9,618 nt of DNA from Candidatus Magasanikiibacteriota bacterium (GCA_023246565.1 JAHFIE010000019.1:7594-17211); one strand, 5' to 3'; positions 1 through 8,725 are shown, numbered from the stretch's first letter. A program made the numbers and translations. The notes: a model not told the origin generated them from the sequence alone.

Positions 1-305
1 ACTGCGATCATAACTTCTGGACGAAATAAACGTATACCACCCAAAGCTTTATTGATAAAATATCGCAACATAGCTTCGGTAGTACTGTAACTCGCGATAA
101 CACCATCTTTTAATGGTCGTTCAGCAATAATCGTATCGGGCGTACGACCAATCATTTCTTTTGCTTCCACTCCCACGGCCAAAACTTTTCGATCTTCACG
201 AGAAATCGCCACGACTGAAGGTTCATTAATAACAATACCTTTTTTGGGAATATACACCAGAACATTGGTCGTACCAAGATCGATTGCGACTTTTTTAATC
301 CACAT
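1..305 (-). CDS. mreB: MreB, actin-like cell-shape protein (N-terminal part, cut by window edge)
   Basis: MreB is a bacterial actin homologue that polymerises under the inner membrane and guides lateral wall synthesis. The first 101 codons are visible on the minus strand; the C-terminal two thirds lie beyond position 1. Seen directly: start ATG at 305-303, then MWIKKVAIDLGTTNVLVYIP, where residues 9-18 (DLGTTNVLVY) are the phosphate-1 ATP-binding motif. It continues with NEPSVVAI and with ERPLKDGVI near residues 64-72, both typical of MreB/Mbl N-termini. The start is fixed by its position just ahead of the phosphate-1 strand. It begins 6 nt after the stop of the DUF4012 gene, with no clear Shine-Dalgarno, so translational coupling is likely. 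Nothing in the visible part is abnormal. Which MreB paralog this is cannot be decided from the N-terminus alone. Confidence 0.93.
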   Translation of the reverse strand, partial: MWIKKVAIDLGTTNVLVYIPKKGIVINEPSVVAISREDRKVLAVGVEAKEMIGRTPDTIIAERPLKDGVIASYSTTEAMLRYFINKALGGIRLFRPEVMIA

Positions 306-311
306 AAAACT

Positions 312-1781
312 TTAAAATCCAACGTAAAAAAAACGATCAGAACGCAAATCCGTACTATACTGATATCGAGAATCACCCCAGCTCTTTTCATCTTCTGCTG
401 GCTGCGCCGTCCTTATAGTAGTATCAAAATTAAGGTCGAGCGTCAATCGGTTCGCTCCTGTTCCCAATTGCTTCGGAATCGTTAATGAATACTGTTTTTG
501 ATCAATAGCTCTCGTTACGGTCAAAGGCAAACGATAGGTAAATGACAGACTTTTACTTGTACCGGGCTCAAGGGAAATAAATGTTCCAAACCATTCTCGT
601 TCCAACTCTTCACCACGATCAATAGTTCCTGATTCTTTACTTCTATCCCATTTCATTGAACCTTGAACTGATATAAGTTCAGATCCTTTCGGTACATACA
701 CGCGCGCATAAGTACGATACCGTGATGTTCGCCAATCAAATCTTCCTTCATGGTAATAGGTCATTGTGGTTGTGGCCATAAACGAACCGGCGTGATCTGG
801 TTTCATTTCATAGGAAAGTACTCTTCGCATGGCGTGATCCGTTTTAAGGGCGGCCAAATTCGCATCAACCCATAAAAGATAATCTGTTGATGTCGCTGTT
901 GTCATTGAACCAAGCCAACCGAGTTCAGAAAAGGTCGGGGACAAATCAGGGTTTACTGCATAGGCCATAAGATGTTTTTCTTGCGCGAGACGCTCAATTA
1001 ATTCTGCGTAATCAGGCGCATGGGTTAGTACCTGACTTCCCAAACGAACCATAATTTCGTGAAATAATTCTCCAAGAATTTCTTTTCGTTCTGAAAATGC
1101 CAAACCTTTTTTTTCATAACCATATTCAACCTCATATTCTAATTTTTCTATGACTGTATCACGAGTAAACTCAATTCCTCGAACCGTTATTGGTCCAGTT
1201 TTTTCTAATAGTTCTTCCAAAACATGGGTTGTTACTCCAACAACTGCGTCAATAGCACTCGCTGCCACACCATGCTCGGCTTGGTAAAGTGCTAAAGATT
1301 GTCGACTACTTTCTTGAAAATCAGGTGACCAATTACTGTCCCGAAAATACCAGCGATCGACTTTCAAATGATTAGAGAGAACAGAGGGCGGAGGGGGAAG
1401 AGCTGCTTTATCTGACTCTCGGTCAATAATTTCTGTTCCTTCAACTTTTACAATAGTAGGACGACCTTCGTTAAATTTGACGACTGCGTACGAACCAATA
1501 AAACCACCACCTGGTCTCAGTTCAGTATTATTCAAAAATAATAAAAGGTAGGTTCGTGGCGCTGCAAGACCAAGTAGTGTCGGTGCGGCAGAAATTAAAT
1601 TTTTTTGATCTTTTCCAACATGTCGAACCAGTTGTTGTTGAACAAGCGGGACTGACAATAGTGCTGCAGGATTACTTGCAATAACAAAAAAATAAAGAGT
1701 AATAACAAAACTAACAATCAAAACAAAAACGGCAATAATACTACCAATCCACAACGAACGTCTTTGTTTAGGTAAAAACAT
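312..1781 (-). CDS. DUF4012 family membrane-anchored protein
   Basis: A 489-residue protein with one N-terminal membrane segment (about residues 10-34, rich in I/V/F) after a short basic cytoplasmic tail (KQRR), so the bulk should face the outside. The family signature is FLNNTELRPGGGFIGSYA at about 82-99. It is followed by DRWYFRDSNWSPDF near 142-155 and IDAVVGVTTHVLEELLEKTGPI near 177-198, a segment that loosely recalls LytR-CpsA-Psr proteins. A proline run (PPPP) lies near 129-132. The molecular function of DUF4012 is not established; members are common in CPR bacteria and Actinobacteria beside envelope polysaccharide genes. At 489 residues it is on the short side for the family as I know it. 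The gene sits 17 nt after the glycosyltransferase stop and 6 nt before mreB, which fits a surface-polymer or wall-linked role. That role is inferred. No good ribosome-binding site precedes the start. Confidence 0.88.
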   Translation of the reverse strand: MFLPKQRRSLWIGSIIAVFVLIVSFVITLYFFVIASNPAALLSVPLVQQQLVRHVGKDQKNLISAAPTLLGLAAPRTYLLLFLNNTELRPGGGFIGSYAVVKFNEGRPTIVKVEGTEIIDRESDKAALPPPPSVLSNHLKVDRWYFRDSNWSPDFQESSRQSLALYQAEHGVAASAIDAVVGVTTHVLEELLEKTGPITVRGIEFTRDTVIEKLEYEVEYGYEKKGLAFSERKEILGELFHEIMVRLGSQVLTHAPDYAELIERLAQEKHLMAYAVNPDLSPTFSELGWLGSMTTATSTDYLLWVDANLAALKTDHAMRRVLSYEMKPDHAGSFMATTTMTYYHEGRFDWRTSRYRTYARVYVPKGSELISVQGSMKWDRSKESGTIDRGEELEREWFGTFISLEPGTSKSLSFTYRLPLTVTRAIDQKQYSLTIPKQLGTGANRLTLDLNFDTTIRTAQPAEDEKSWGDSRYQYSTDLRSDRFFYVGF

Positions 1782-1798
1782 ATATTCTTTTGGGATAA

Positions 1799-3304
1799 TC
1801 AGACACCATCACTGTTTATCTTACGTTTTTTGAGTGAAACATTGAATCCTAAATATTTTCCAAACATGAGGTGAGTAACTGCGTCAAGTGCTGGAATAGC
1901 ACTCACTAAAATCATAGAAAAAGGCAACAAAATCCATTGCCCCAACATAATAAGATATCGATGCGTTGGATGAGATTTTGGACGTTTCGGTAACAAAGGA
2001 AAACTAAGAAGTGCTGATAACAACATCCCTATCATGGCAATCGTCATAAGTACTTCCAAAATATGCGGCGCATTAAAATAAAACGCAGTCTGACGAATTG
2101 ATTCAGGCGCAACATACATGGGTAGACGACCAAGAATGGTGATGAGTAGGGCGACCGAACACCATGACCACTTTCCTTCCCATTCAATAAATACCCATTT
2201 TAATTTAATCCACCAAGGAATAGCATTACCCTTTTTTCTAAACTCCCACAATAAAAATGGTACATGTTCAACGCCCCATGCCCACCGTCTTTGCTGACGA
2301 TATAAATTTTTTATACTTTTCCACCACGTATCATCACGAACCGTATCCATGGAAACCGGAATATACAATGGCGTAACACGATAATCACCATTATAGGCGA
2401 GTAGACACTGATAAAAAATTCTCGAGTCTTCGCTTACGATTCGTTTATCATGATATCCAGCGTCAACAATCGCGCGCCAACTCATGGAATGTGATGAAAA
2501 CGTGACCAGTCCATCTTGTCGCGCAAGCGTGGTAAACATCCAAAAGGTAGTTCCAAAGGCCATGAGACGAAGCACGGCCGGTGAATCCCAAATGTTATTA
2601 TTGTAGAGAGCAATCGGCTGATACGACGAACGTGTTGGGTTGGGATTCGTGCAATACACATAGGTTAAATACGCAAAATATTGTGAATGAACCACAGTAT
2701 CAATATCAAACATGGTGGCGATAACCGTGTCATAATTCCAACCTTTGGCATCAATATATTTTTTTAGTTCTTGTTCAGAATAATGAAGATTTGATCCTTT
2801 GCCCGGGATCTCATCGGGTAGATTCATGGGATGGACGGTACCGACAATATCAAAAAAATTATCACTGAATTCAGATCGGACATTATTCAAAATGGATTCA
2901 TAATGAGCCCTTGTCTTTTCTTCTCCAGCAATGACAATAACAAACTGTTTTGAATCATACACACTGGCAACAATACTTTTCAGCGAAGTTTTAACAACAT
3001 CCCATTCTTCATTATATAACGTTAAAAATACAACATGATAGTACTCGTTGACGTTTACAATATCTTTGGCTAAATATTTTTTCCAATCAACTTTTTTTAC
3101 GTGGGAATATCGTTGCCAAGCAATGATTAAGTATAATGAAAAATTGAGTACTTTTAGTACCCAATAAATATCAAAAACAATAACAAAATAAATCATCCAC
3201 AACGGCCGTACAAAGGACAACGTAACGCAGACAATCAAGGTTAACCAAACCGTGACACCAGGAAGAATTTCGTACAGCCGGTAACGAGCATAATCAGTAA
3301 ACAT
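1799..3304 (-). CDS. Membrane-embedded family 2 glycosyltransferase (processive type)
   Basis: A 501-residue GT2-fold enzyme expected to transfer sugar from a nucleotide-sugar at the cytoplasmic face of the membrane. Two hydrophobic N-terminal segments lie at about 14-33 and 36-62. The catalytic domain starts near VVFLTLYNEEWDV (91-103). GKGSN lies at 168-172, the metal-binding DID at 200-202, the SED carrying the likely catalytic base at 291-293, and QQRRW at 337-341. This D, DxD, ED, QxxRW set is that of cellulose/hyaluronan-synthase-like enzymes. Three C-terminal membrane segments follow (about 380-398, 411-438, 450-470), then PALDAVTHLMFGKYLGF, a tail I associate with CPR and actinobacterial GT2 proteins. 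All key residues are present, so it looks active. Donor and product cannot be told from sequence. It lies 43 nt after PEP-utilizer copy 1 and 17 nt before the DUF4012 gene. It may build the glycan that the DUF4012 protein handles; that link is inference. Confidence 0.9.
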   Translation of the reverse strand: MFTDYARYRLYEILPGVTVWLTLIVCVTLSFVRPLWMIYFVIVFDIYWVLKVLNFSLYLIIAWQRYSHVKKVDWKKYLAKDIVNVNEYYHVVFLTLYNEEWDVVKTSLKSIVASVYDSKQFVIVIAGEEKTRAHYESILNNVRSEFSDNFFDIVGTVHPMNLPDEIPGKGSNLHYSEQELKKYIDAKGWNYDTVIATMFDIDTVVHSQYFAYLTYVYCTNPNPTRSSYQPIALYNNNIWDSPAVLRLMAFGTTFWMFTTLARQDGLVTFSSHSMSWRAIVDAGYHDKRIVSEDSRIFYQCLLAYNGDYRVTPLYIPVSMDTVRDDTWWKSIKNLYRQQRRWAWGVEHVPFLLWEFRKKGNAIPWWIKLKWVFIEWEGKWSWCSVALLITILGRLPMYVAPESIRQTAFYFNAPHILEVLMTIAMIGMLLSALLSFPLLPKRPKSHPTHRYLIMLGQWILLPFSMILVSAIPALDAVTHLMFGKYLGFNVSLKKRKINSDGV

Positions 3305-3347
3305 ATCTGCGTCCAGTTTACCGAAAAAATCGTAGTTTGTCCACGGT

Positions 3348-4403
3348 TTAGATTTTTCTCACGATCCCCTGCTCTGCGTCGACTTCAACAACATCCCCTG
3401 TTTGTAAAATTTTTGTTGCTCGTTCAGTACCAATCAAGCATGGTTTTTTAAGTTCACGGGCTACAATAGCCGCATGACTCAAAATTCCTCCAGAATCAGT
3501 CACGATTGCCCCGGCCTTTTTCATGAGTAGCAAAAATTCCGGACGGGTCATACCCGTAACTAAAATATCTCCCTCATTAAATTCCATACTATCTCTTGGA
3601 TCATAAACTATTCTAACCACACCCCGTGCTATTCCCCGATAGGCAATCGTTCCTTTTAGACTCTTGGTATCTTGTTGTTGACCAAGGGCTGATTCAATCC
3701 TACGTACTTCTTCTCCAGTAATAATTTTATAGTCACCATCTTCGTTGGTATAGAGCGCGGTTCCTTGCCAACGTTTTTCCAAAACTTCACGGCCAGGAAA
3801 CTGTCCGGAGACAAAATATTTTTCCATTTCTTCTTTATCCGCGCACAAAACTAAGTGAGGGGGTAGAGCAACTTTATGAGCAATGATTGATGCAAAGCTG
3901 ATTAAAAATTCTTCTGTTCGACGAAATACTGGCTCAGCATAGACTCGTGCTTCTTCAAATTGAAGCAAATACTTTTCCAATAACTCCGAATCCAAATAAT
4001 CAACCACGTATTTTACATTAACATGGGGAATATAATATTCGATGTGCATGTTCCAAAATTCCTGATACCTTACAAAATCAATATCTTTACCCTCATAGGC
4101 ATCAATAAATGTGAGATATCTATCAACTTCATTTTTTAAAACATTACAAATTTCTGATACCCGTGTTGGATTATCCTTTACTTCTTGTGCAAGACTCATA
4201 CCAAATGAACGACGTCGCTCTTCATGTGCGTATGCCCCACTCAATCCTTCACGAACAATAATAATAACTTCATCCAAAAAAACTCTACCATTGACTTTAA
4301 GTGTATGTGGATACATCTGTGCCCAATAAGAACAACACAAAAGACTCCACTTTCCAGACCAAATTTTTAACCAAACATGATTTGATAGATCTTCAATGCG
4401 CAT
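3348..4403 (-). CDS. PEP-utilizer swivelling-domain protein, copy 1 (short form)
   Basis: This is the shortest paralog, at 351 residues. The C-terminal ~102 residues (from about 250) form a phosphohistidine swivelling domain of the PEP-utilizer family (PF00391-type): GTIAYRGIARG, then GDILVTGMTRPEF, then the active-site block GGILSHAAIVAREL with His about 310, ending EVDAEQGIVRKI. In PEP synthase, PPDK and rifampicin phosphotransferase this His carries the phosphoryl group. The N-terminal region opens with an aromatic-rich stretch (VWLKIWSGKWSLL, 10-22) that can be lined up with the starts of copies 3 and 4. Compared with them it lacks roughly 100 residues in the middle, including the H-x3-(F/Y)-x-(F/W) segment. 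The part just before the swivel (ARVYAEPVFRRTEEF, then EKRWQGTALYT) is kept. No ATP-grasp or TIM-barrel domain is present. It starts 9 nt after the copy 2 stop with no evident Shine-Dalgarno. The substrate is unknown. Confidence 0.85.
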   Translation of the reverse strand: MRIEDLSNHVWLKIWSGKWSLLCCSYWAQMYPHTLKVNGRVFLDEVIIIVREGLSGAYAHEERRRSFGMSLAQEVKDNPTRVSEICNVLKNEVDRYLTFIDAYEGKDIDFVRYQEFWNMHIEYYIPHVNVKYVVDYLDSELLEKYLLQFEEARVYAEPVFRRTEEFLISFASIIAHKVALPPHLVLCADKEEMEKYFVSGQFPGREVLEKRWQGTALYTNEDGDYKIITGEEVRRIESALGQQQDTKSLKGTIAYRGIARGVVRIVYDPRDSMEFNEGDILVTGMTRPEFLLLMKKAGAIVTDSGGILSHAAIVARELKKPCLIGTERATKILQTGDVVEVDAEQGIVRKI

Positions 4404-4412
4404 AATGAATAA

Positions 4413-5894
4413 TTATATTTTTCTGACAATACCTTTTTCAGCGTCCACCTCAACCATTCCACCACCAGCAAAAATACTCATAGCTTTTTTAACCCCAACC
4501 AAACAGGGAATGCCTAATTCGCGAGAAACTATGGCTGCATGAGAAGTAATACCGCCTTGTTCAGCAATAATCGCAGCTGCTTGTTTCATGAGTGGAACAA
4601 AATCCGGCGTTGTTTGATTCGTAATTAAAATATCCCCTTTTTGAAATTGCCCGAACTGGTCACTCCCTAAAATAACACGGGCAACACCACGAACTTTACC
4701 TGGTGATGCTACGGTACCAACAGCTTCGATTATAGTCGAATCATCAGGAAAAAAATCAGATAAATCAAGATGCGTTAATTCATCGCGACTAAAAATCGCC
4801 ATACCATCCCGATCAACCAAAATCAAACAACCGGCCTGACGTTCACGAGCAATGGGCTCGTATTTTTTTGGATTCTTGATGCAATCTTCCAATTCATAAA
4901 ACATGATATATCGAATCAATTCCGGATCAAAATTCAACCGAGCTGCTAAAATATCAAGGGCTGAAAAAATAAAATGATTTAAACGCAACACGGCTTGTTT
5001 GCGACAATCTTGAATAAAAATACATTCATCTGAAAATTTTAAAAAAGCACGCAAAAGGTCTGAAGCGTTCATGTCATCGAGCCACATCTTTTTCTTCGTG
5101 ATAATTTCTGCTAAACGAGTTTGTTCTTTGGTATATTCAGCGTGTGGGTCTGCAATAGACTTAACTTCAATCAAAATTTCAGCGACTGTCTTGGGCGTAG
5201 CCCGCAAATAATTATTCTCAACCCAATAATAATCGTGATGAATAGAGCTCAACATTTCCGTAATATCTTTCCCTTGCTCCAGAGCCAACGCCGCCTCTAC
5301 AATACGTACGTGATATTGATTCACAAATGTTCGATGTGTAGCTTCACGCAGCAGAACTACTTCATCTTCAGTAATAGGACGGCCTAAATATTTTTGGGCA
5401 TATTCAGCAAACCAATGATCTCCAGCCGATGATAATAAACAATCAACGGTGTAGCCATGAGCCTGTTTTGCACCTGCCTCGATCAACGTATGCAAACAAG
5501 TGATTATTTCCTCATTCGGCAATGAATCAAACGAAATTTTTTCTTGACTTCTGGCCACGAGGTCAAATTCAGCAAATCCATCATAATAACTTTTGCACCA
5601 AACTTCACCAAAAGAACTATCTTGTTCCAAACGATAAAATAAATCCTGTCGTGCGACTTTCATTTCTGCCACACTCCACCCCCAATCAAATTCACGATCT
5701 TGGGTAAAATTTTGAAAAATATGCCCATGACCCATGGCCACGGGTGAATTTTGATTGCATTTTAAAACCGCAAAATACGATTGTACAAAAATAGGACCCA
5801 AAACCGCGCCAAAATGTTTGCTAAAATATTCGTCATGCACATGCGTAGCGAAATAATTCAGGAGGCGTTCGCGGTCTGCTAGAGTGTTGAACAT
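4413..5894 (-). CDS. PEP-utilizer swivelling-domain protein, copy 2
   Basis: At 493 residues this is the longest visible paralog. Its swivelling domain starts at about 393 (GTVASPGKVRGVARV) and has the active-site block GGITSHAAIVSRELGIPCL with His about 452, the most canonical of the set, ending EVDAEKGIVRKI. The N-terminal ~390 residues look mostly helical and soluble, with no membrane segment. Features are a His/Gly patch MGHGH near 54-58, the block IHHDYYWVENNYLRATPKT at about 218-236, and a pre-swivel segment with RYIMFYELED (338-347) and ARERQAGCLILVDRDG (349-364). The pre-swivel segment resembles the end of the helical domain of rifampicin phosphotransferase-like enzymes. The N-terminal half diverges strongly from the other copies, so this copy may bind a different partner. 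It follows copy 3 after 53 nt and precedes copy 1 by 9 nt. The start is the first ATG in the frame, without a clear ribosome-binding site. Confidence 0.87.
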   Translation of the reverse strand: MFNTLADRERLLNYFATHVHDEYFSKHFGAVLGPIFVQSYFAVLKCNQNSPVAMGHGHIFQNFTQDREFDWGWSVAEMKVARQDLFYRLEQDSSFGEVWCKSYYDGFAEFDLVARSQEKISFDSLPNEEIITCLHTLIEAGAKQAHGYTVDCLLSSAGDHWFAEYAQKYLGRPITEDEVVLLREATHRTFVNQYHVRIVEAALALEQGKDITEMLSSIHHDYYWVENNYLRATPKTVAEILIEVKSIADPHAEYTKEQTRLAEIITKKKMWLDDMNASDLLRAFLKFSDECIFIQDCRKQAVLRLNHFIFSALDILAARLNFDPELIRYIMFYELEDCIKNPKKYEPIARERQAGCLILVDRDGMAIFSRDELTHLDLSDFFPDDSTIIEAVGTVASPGKVRGVARVILGSDQFGQFQKGDILITNQTTPDFVPLMKQAAAIIAEQGGITSHAAIVSRELGIPCLVGVKKAMSIFAGGGMVEVDAEKGIVRKI

Positions 5895-5947
5895 ATAACT
5901 ATTTTAGATAATACTATTCACAACCTCTTTGGGAGGATAGTGTAAAC

Positions 5948-7339
5948 CTATATTTTTTTCACGATTCCCATCTCCGCATCCACCTCCACACGGTCACCGG
6001 TATGCAAAATCTGCGTTGCAGTCACAGTGCCGATTACACTCGGAATTTTTAATTCGCGACTGATAAGCGCAGCATGCGACAGGATGCCGCCTTCATCGGT
6101 AACAATAGCACGGACATGAGATAAGTATGGTACCATTTCTGGAAATGTGCAACGAGTTACCAAAATATCCGCGCCAATTATTTGAGGAAAGTCTGCTCGA
6201 TCAGTCACGACCAAAACTTTGCCTTGGACTTTGCCGCGATAAGCCGACGTACCGCACAATTCTTGCTTGTTCATTTTGGTAAATGACAGTGCATCGGTCA
6301 AGGCCAATGCCTCATTGCCCTCAGCACTCAAATCTTCTTCGCTATTCGTCAAATATGCATACGCTGTTTTTCTTTTAGACACCAAAATTCGGTAATCAAA
6401 ATCATCAACCAATGCTCGTTCAACTTCGTGAGGATAGATATACAAAACATCTTGTGCTTCTTCAAAACCAATCCGCCGTGCAATTTCCCCAAACATTCCA
6501 ACCACGTACCATGATGATTGAATTATAGCTTCGGTTCGCCACGTGCGAAAAAAAATAGCCTCATTCGTAGTTTCCAACAATAATCTGCCATAGGCATCTG
6601 GAACTCTTTCCATGAGAGCATTCCAAGACTGATTTCTGACGCGTATATTTTCATCAAGGCGCGCTAATTCTGCTTTTGGCTCAACCGTTCTCAGTAATTC
6701 TTTTTTTATTTCTTCCTCACTATTAAATTCAAAAAAGAATCCTTTATTTTTTAGAAAAGCAAAATTTTCCAAATGAGTTTGCATAGTAACTCCGCTGAGC
6801 AACGATCGTTGCGCCAAAATCGCATTACTTTCTTTTTGTGGCGTCATGATACTATTTTCATAGGTGCTCCACTCATTGCCAAAATTATTTTTTACATATT
6901 CTATTGAACTGCTGGACAACTGCGATTCAATGGAAAGCGGAATAAAAATAGTCGGACCATATTCCAACAATGATTGCGTATACTCACGATATGCTGACAA
7001 TAGCCTTGAAGAATCTGCGATGGACCAATCTTCATGGTAATAGACGCGCCAATGTTCTCTATCCTGTTTATTTTTCTCCTGAAATTTTTGTATCATGTTT
7101 AAAATCCAGTTTGGATTATTTTGAAACATACCCCAAACTTTTTTTCCGTAATCTTCCAACTGGCGGGCATCGGTCAAAACCCAATCTAAAACCGTACCCG
7201 TTGTCTCGATACCATACGGAAAATCCAACATCCGGTAATCAGCCGCGCCCCGGTAAAAAATATACGTAAAAAATGGCGACCGAGTGCGTTGGTGCCATAC
7301 GTGCCATTTTGTTGTTTCCAGAATTTCTCTAATGCCCAT
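5948..7339 (-). CDS. PEP-utilizer swivelling-domain protein, copy 3
   Basis: This paralog is 463 residues long. The swivelling domain runs from about 363 (GTSAYRGKVQGKVLVV) to the end, with GGILSHAALISRELKIPSV and His about 422, ending EVDAEMGIVKKI. The N-terminus has the family's aromatic opening (KWHVWHQRTRSPFFTYIFY, 11-29). HLENFAFLKNKGFFFEF at about 189-205 corresponds to HIARFAWIK in copy 4 and HHDYYWVE in copy 2. The segment FRTWRTEAI (264-272), then DVLYIYPHEVE (297-307) and VSKRKTAYAYL (320-330), is the stretch just ahead of the swivel. The swivel contains FPEMVPYLSHVRAIVTDE, where copies 1, 2 and 4 have MKKA or MKQA, so the Met-Lys is lost here. No ATP-grasp domain is visible. Its start lies 2 nt from the copy 4 stop and its Shine-Dalgarno sits inside copy 4, so the two are probably translationally coupled. 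Function beyond likely phosphoryl transfer is unknown. Confidence 0.87.
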   Translation of the reverse strand: MGIREILETTKWHVWHQRTRSPFFTYIFYRGAADYRMLDFPYGIETTGTVLDWVLTDARQLEDYGKKVWGMFQNNPNWILNMIQKFQEKNKQDREHWRVYYHEDWSIADSSRLLSAYREYTQSLLEYGPTIFIPLSIESQLSSSSIEYVKNNFGNEWSTYENSIMTPQKESNAILAQRSLLSGVTMQTHLENFAFLKNKGFFFEFNSEEEIKKELLRTVEPKAELARLDENIRVRNQSWNALMERVPDAYGRLLLETTNEAIFFRTWRTEAIIQSSWYVVGMFGEIARRIGFEEAQDVLYIYPHEVERALVDDFDYRILVSKRKTAYAYLTNSEEDLSAEGNEALALTDALSFTKMNKQELCGTSAYRGKVQGKVLVVTDRADFPQIIGADILVTRCTFPEMVPYLSHVRAIVTDEGGILSHAALISRELKIPSVIGTVTATQILHTGDRVEVDAEMGIVKKI

Positions 7340-7341
7340 AT

Positions 7342-8694
7342 TTAAATCTTCCTCACCATCCCCTGTTCTCCATCAACTTCTACAAAGTCTCCGTCATGTA
7401 ATATCTTTGTCGCTATTTTTGTTCCAATAATACATGGTTTTCCCATTTCGCGAGATACAATTGCTGCATGACATGACAAACCACCTTCGTCCGTTACGAT
7501 TGCCGTAGCTTTTTTCATAATTACAACAAAGTCTGGTGTTGTCATGCTGGTTACCAATACTTCACCAGATTTAAATTGAGAAAAATCTTTTTGGGATCGA
7601 ATGATACGGACAAAACCTTGAGCAGAACCATGACAAGCAACAGTACCTTCAATATAATCCTGACCAAGAGGTAACTCTTCAAAGCATGGCCGATATTTTT
7701 CTACTCCACTACCAGATAGAATAAACTTTTTCCCGTTCAATAAACCAAACATAATACCAGACTGACGTCGACGCACTTCATGTTTACTGACAACAAGTTT
7801 TTGATTCTTTAATGACTCTACAATTTCGTTCGGTGTTAAAAAATAAAATTCTTTTGGTAATAGTTTCAAATCATAAGCTAAAGCGCGACCCAATGAATCA
7901 AAGCTATACCAAATTTGCTGACACAATTCCTTGACCCGATTGCGTAAAAAAATTCCAACTTGTAAACCAACAAAGTAATCATTATTACTTTTTATTCTAC
8001 TATGTAAGACCGGTGGAGTGCGCGTTTCCTTAATTAAGGCACGTGCATCAACTTCGGTATACGTACCATACTCATTATATACTGTCTTAATCCAAGCAAA
8101 ACGAGCAATGTGTTGTGCTAATATTTTTTTGTCCAATGTCTTTGTATTTTTTTGTTGTTCCGCTAAAGTAGTCAATTCTCGATGGAAGTTCTCAATATCA
8201 AGTGGAGCATAAGAATGAACCTGATTCAAAAGTTCTGGATGACTTTTTTGCAAGGCATCTTCGCAAAAATTAGTAAGAGGGACTGCGAATGCATAAAATT
8301 TTTGAATATCAATAAGAATTTGATGATATTTTTTAAAACAAATAATTTTTTTGCTTGTGTTAATGTGCGGCCAATCACACTCAAGTTCCTGTAAAATTTT
8401 TTTTGCCCGTAAGGCGACCCTTTTAATGATACCTACTTGATGAACAGGCCAACGTGGATTTTCTTTAAAAGCTTTAGTAAACAGACGCCAATTTTTTTTG
8501 TTTATCGTATCATCATAGTACACTGAATTATTGAGCCAAATTAAATTTTTATAAAAAATCTTAATTGATGGCGTAATGTGAATTGGAGCTTCCTGAGCCT
8601 CAATATGGATCATTTTTGGTTGAAAAAATCCAGGACGCTCCACTCGCTTTTCCCAGGTGATTGCTGATAGCTTTTTTGATAACAAATCGTTCAT
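7342..8694 (-). CDS. PEP-utilizer swivelling-domain protein, copy 4
   Basis: This 450-residue paralog is the first complete one in the array in transcription order. The swivelling domain starts at about 350 (GTVACHGSAQGFVRI) with active-site block GGLSCHAAIVSREMGKPC, His about 409. The Cys before His is as in PEP synthase (TCHAA), so it is not a defect. The C-terminus is EVDGEQGMVRKI. The helical part has AITWEKRVERPGFF (11-24), HIARFAWIK (195-203), EFYFLTPNEI (282-291) and EVRRRQSG (306-313). The FYFLTPNE segment matches the 'fyLt.dE' stretch that precedes the His domain in rifampicin phosphotransferase-like proteins, the best hint to the fold of the N-terminal region. The sequence is Lys-rich and looks more AT-biased than copies 2 and 3. 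The start is supported by AGGA 5 nt upstream (8700-8703). A 191-nt gap separates it from DUF3800, so this may be the first gene of the downstream operon. Confidence 0.87.
   Translation of the reverse strand: MNDLLSKKLSAITWEKRVERPGFFQPKMIHIEAQEAPIHITPSIKIFYKNLIWLNNSVYYDDTINKKNWRLFTKAFKENPRWPVHQVGIIKRVALRAKKILQELECDWPHINTSKKIICFKKYHQILIDIQKFYAFAVPLTNFCEDALQKSHPELLNQVHSYAPLDIENFHRELTTLAEQQKNTKTLDKKILAQHIARFAWIKTVYNEYGTYTEVDARALIKETRTPPVLHSRIKSNNDYFVGLQVGIFLRNRVKELCQQIWYSFDSLGRALAYDLKLLPKEFYFLTPNEIVESLKNQKLVVSKHEVRRRQSGIMFGLLNGKKFILSGSGVEKYRPCFEELPLGQDYIEGTVACHGSAQGFVRIIRSQKDFSQFKSGEVLVTSMTTPDFVVIMKKATAIVTDEGGLSCHAAIVSREMGKPCIIGTKIATKILHDGDFVEVDGEQGMVRKI
7347..7353 (-). promoter_or_regulatory. 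Shine-Dalgarno of copy 3 inside the end of copy 4
   Basis: AGGAAGA on the minus strand, 7 nt before the copy 3 ATG (7339-7337). It is formed by the Arg-Lys-Ile codons that end copy 4. It is one of the few clear ribosome-binding sites in the window and supports the chosen start of copy 3 and coupling of the two genes. Confidence 0.6.
7351..7368 (-). repeat. 18-nt direct repeat, unit 1 (end of copy 4)
   Basis: These 18 bases encode the EQGMVR segment at the C-terminus of copy 4 and are identical to positions 9600-9617 at the end of copy 5. Copy 1 has a close variant near 3359-3375 with two differences. It probably reflects paralogous coding sequence rather than a separate element, but it brackets the DUF3800/RNA segment and copy 4. 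Confidence 0.6.
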
Positions 8695-8725
8695 AATTAT
8701 CCTAATTTACGCCAATATGAAGCTA

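Noticed and set aside
152..391. Minus-strand open frame of 79 codons
   Set aside because: It overlaps the end of the DUF4012 gene and the start of mreB in another frame and has no recognisable domain; the mreB reading is far better supported.
5895..5947. Small inverted repeat CCTC/GAGG in the gap between copies 3 and 2
   Set aside because: It has only four base pairs and no T-tract, too weak for a terminator or an attenuator.
7342..8694. Loss of the active site in copy 4 (SCH instead of TSH)
   Set aside because: Cys before the catalytic His is normal in PEP synthases, so this is not evidence of inactivation.
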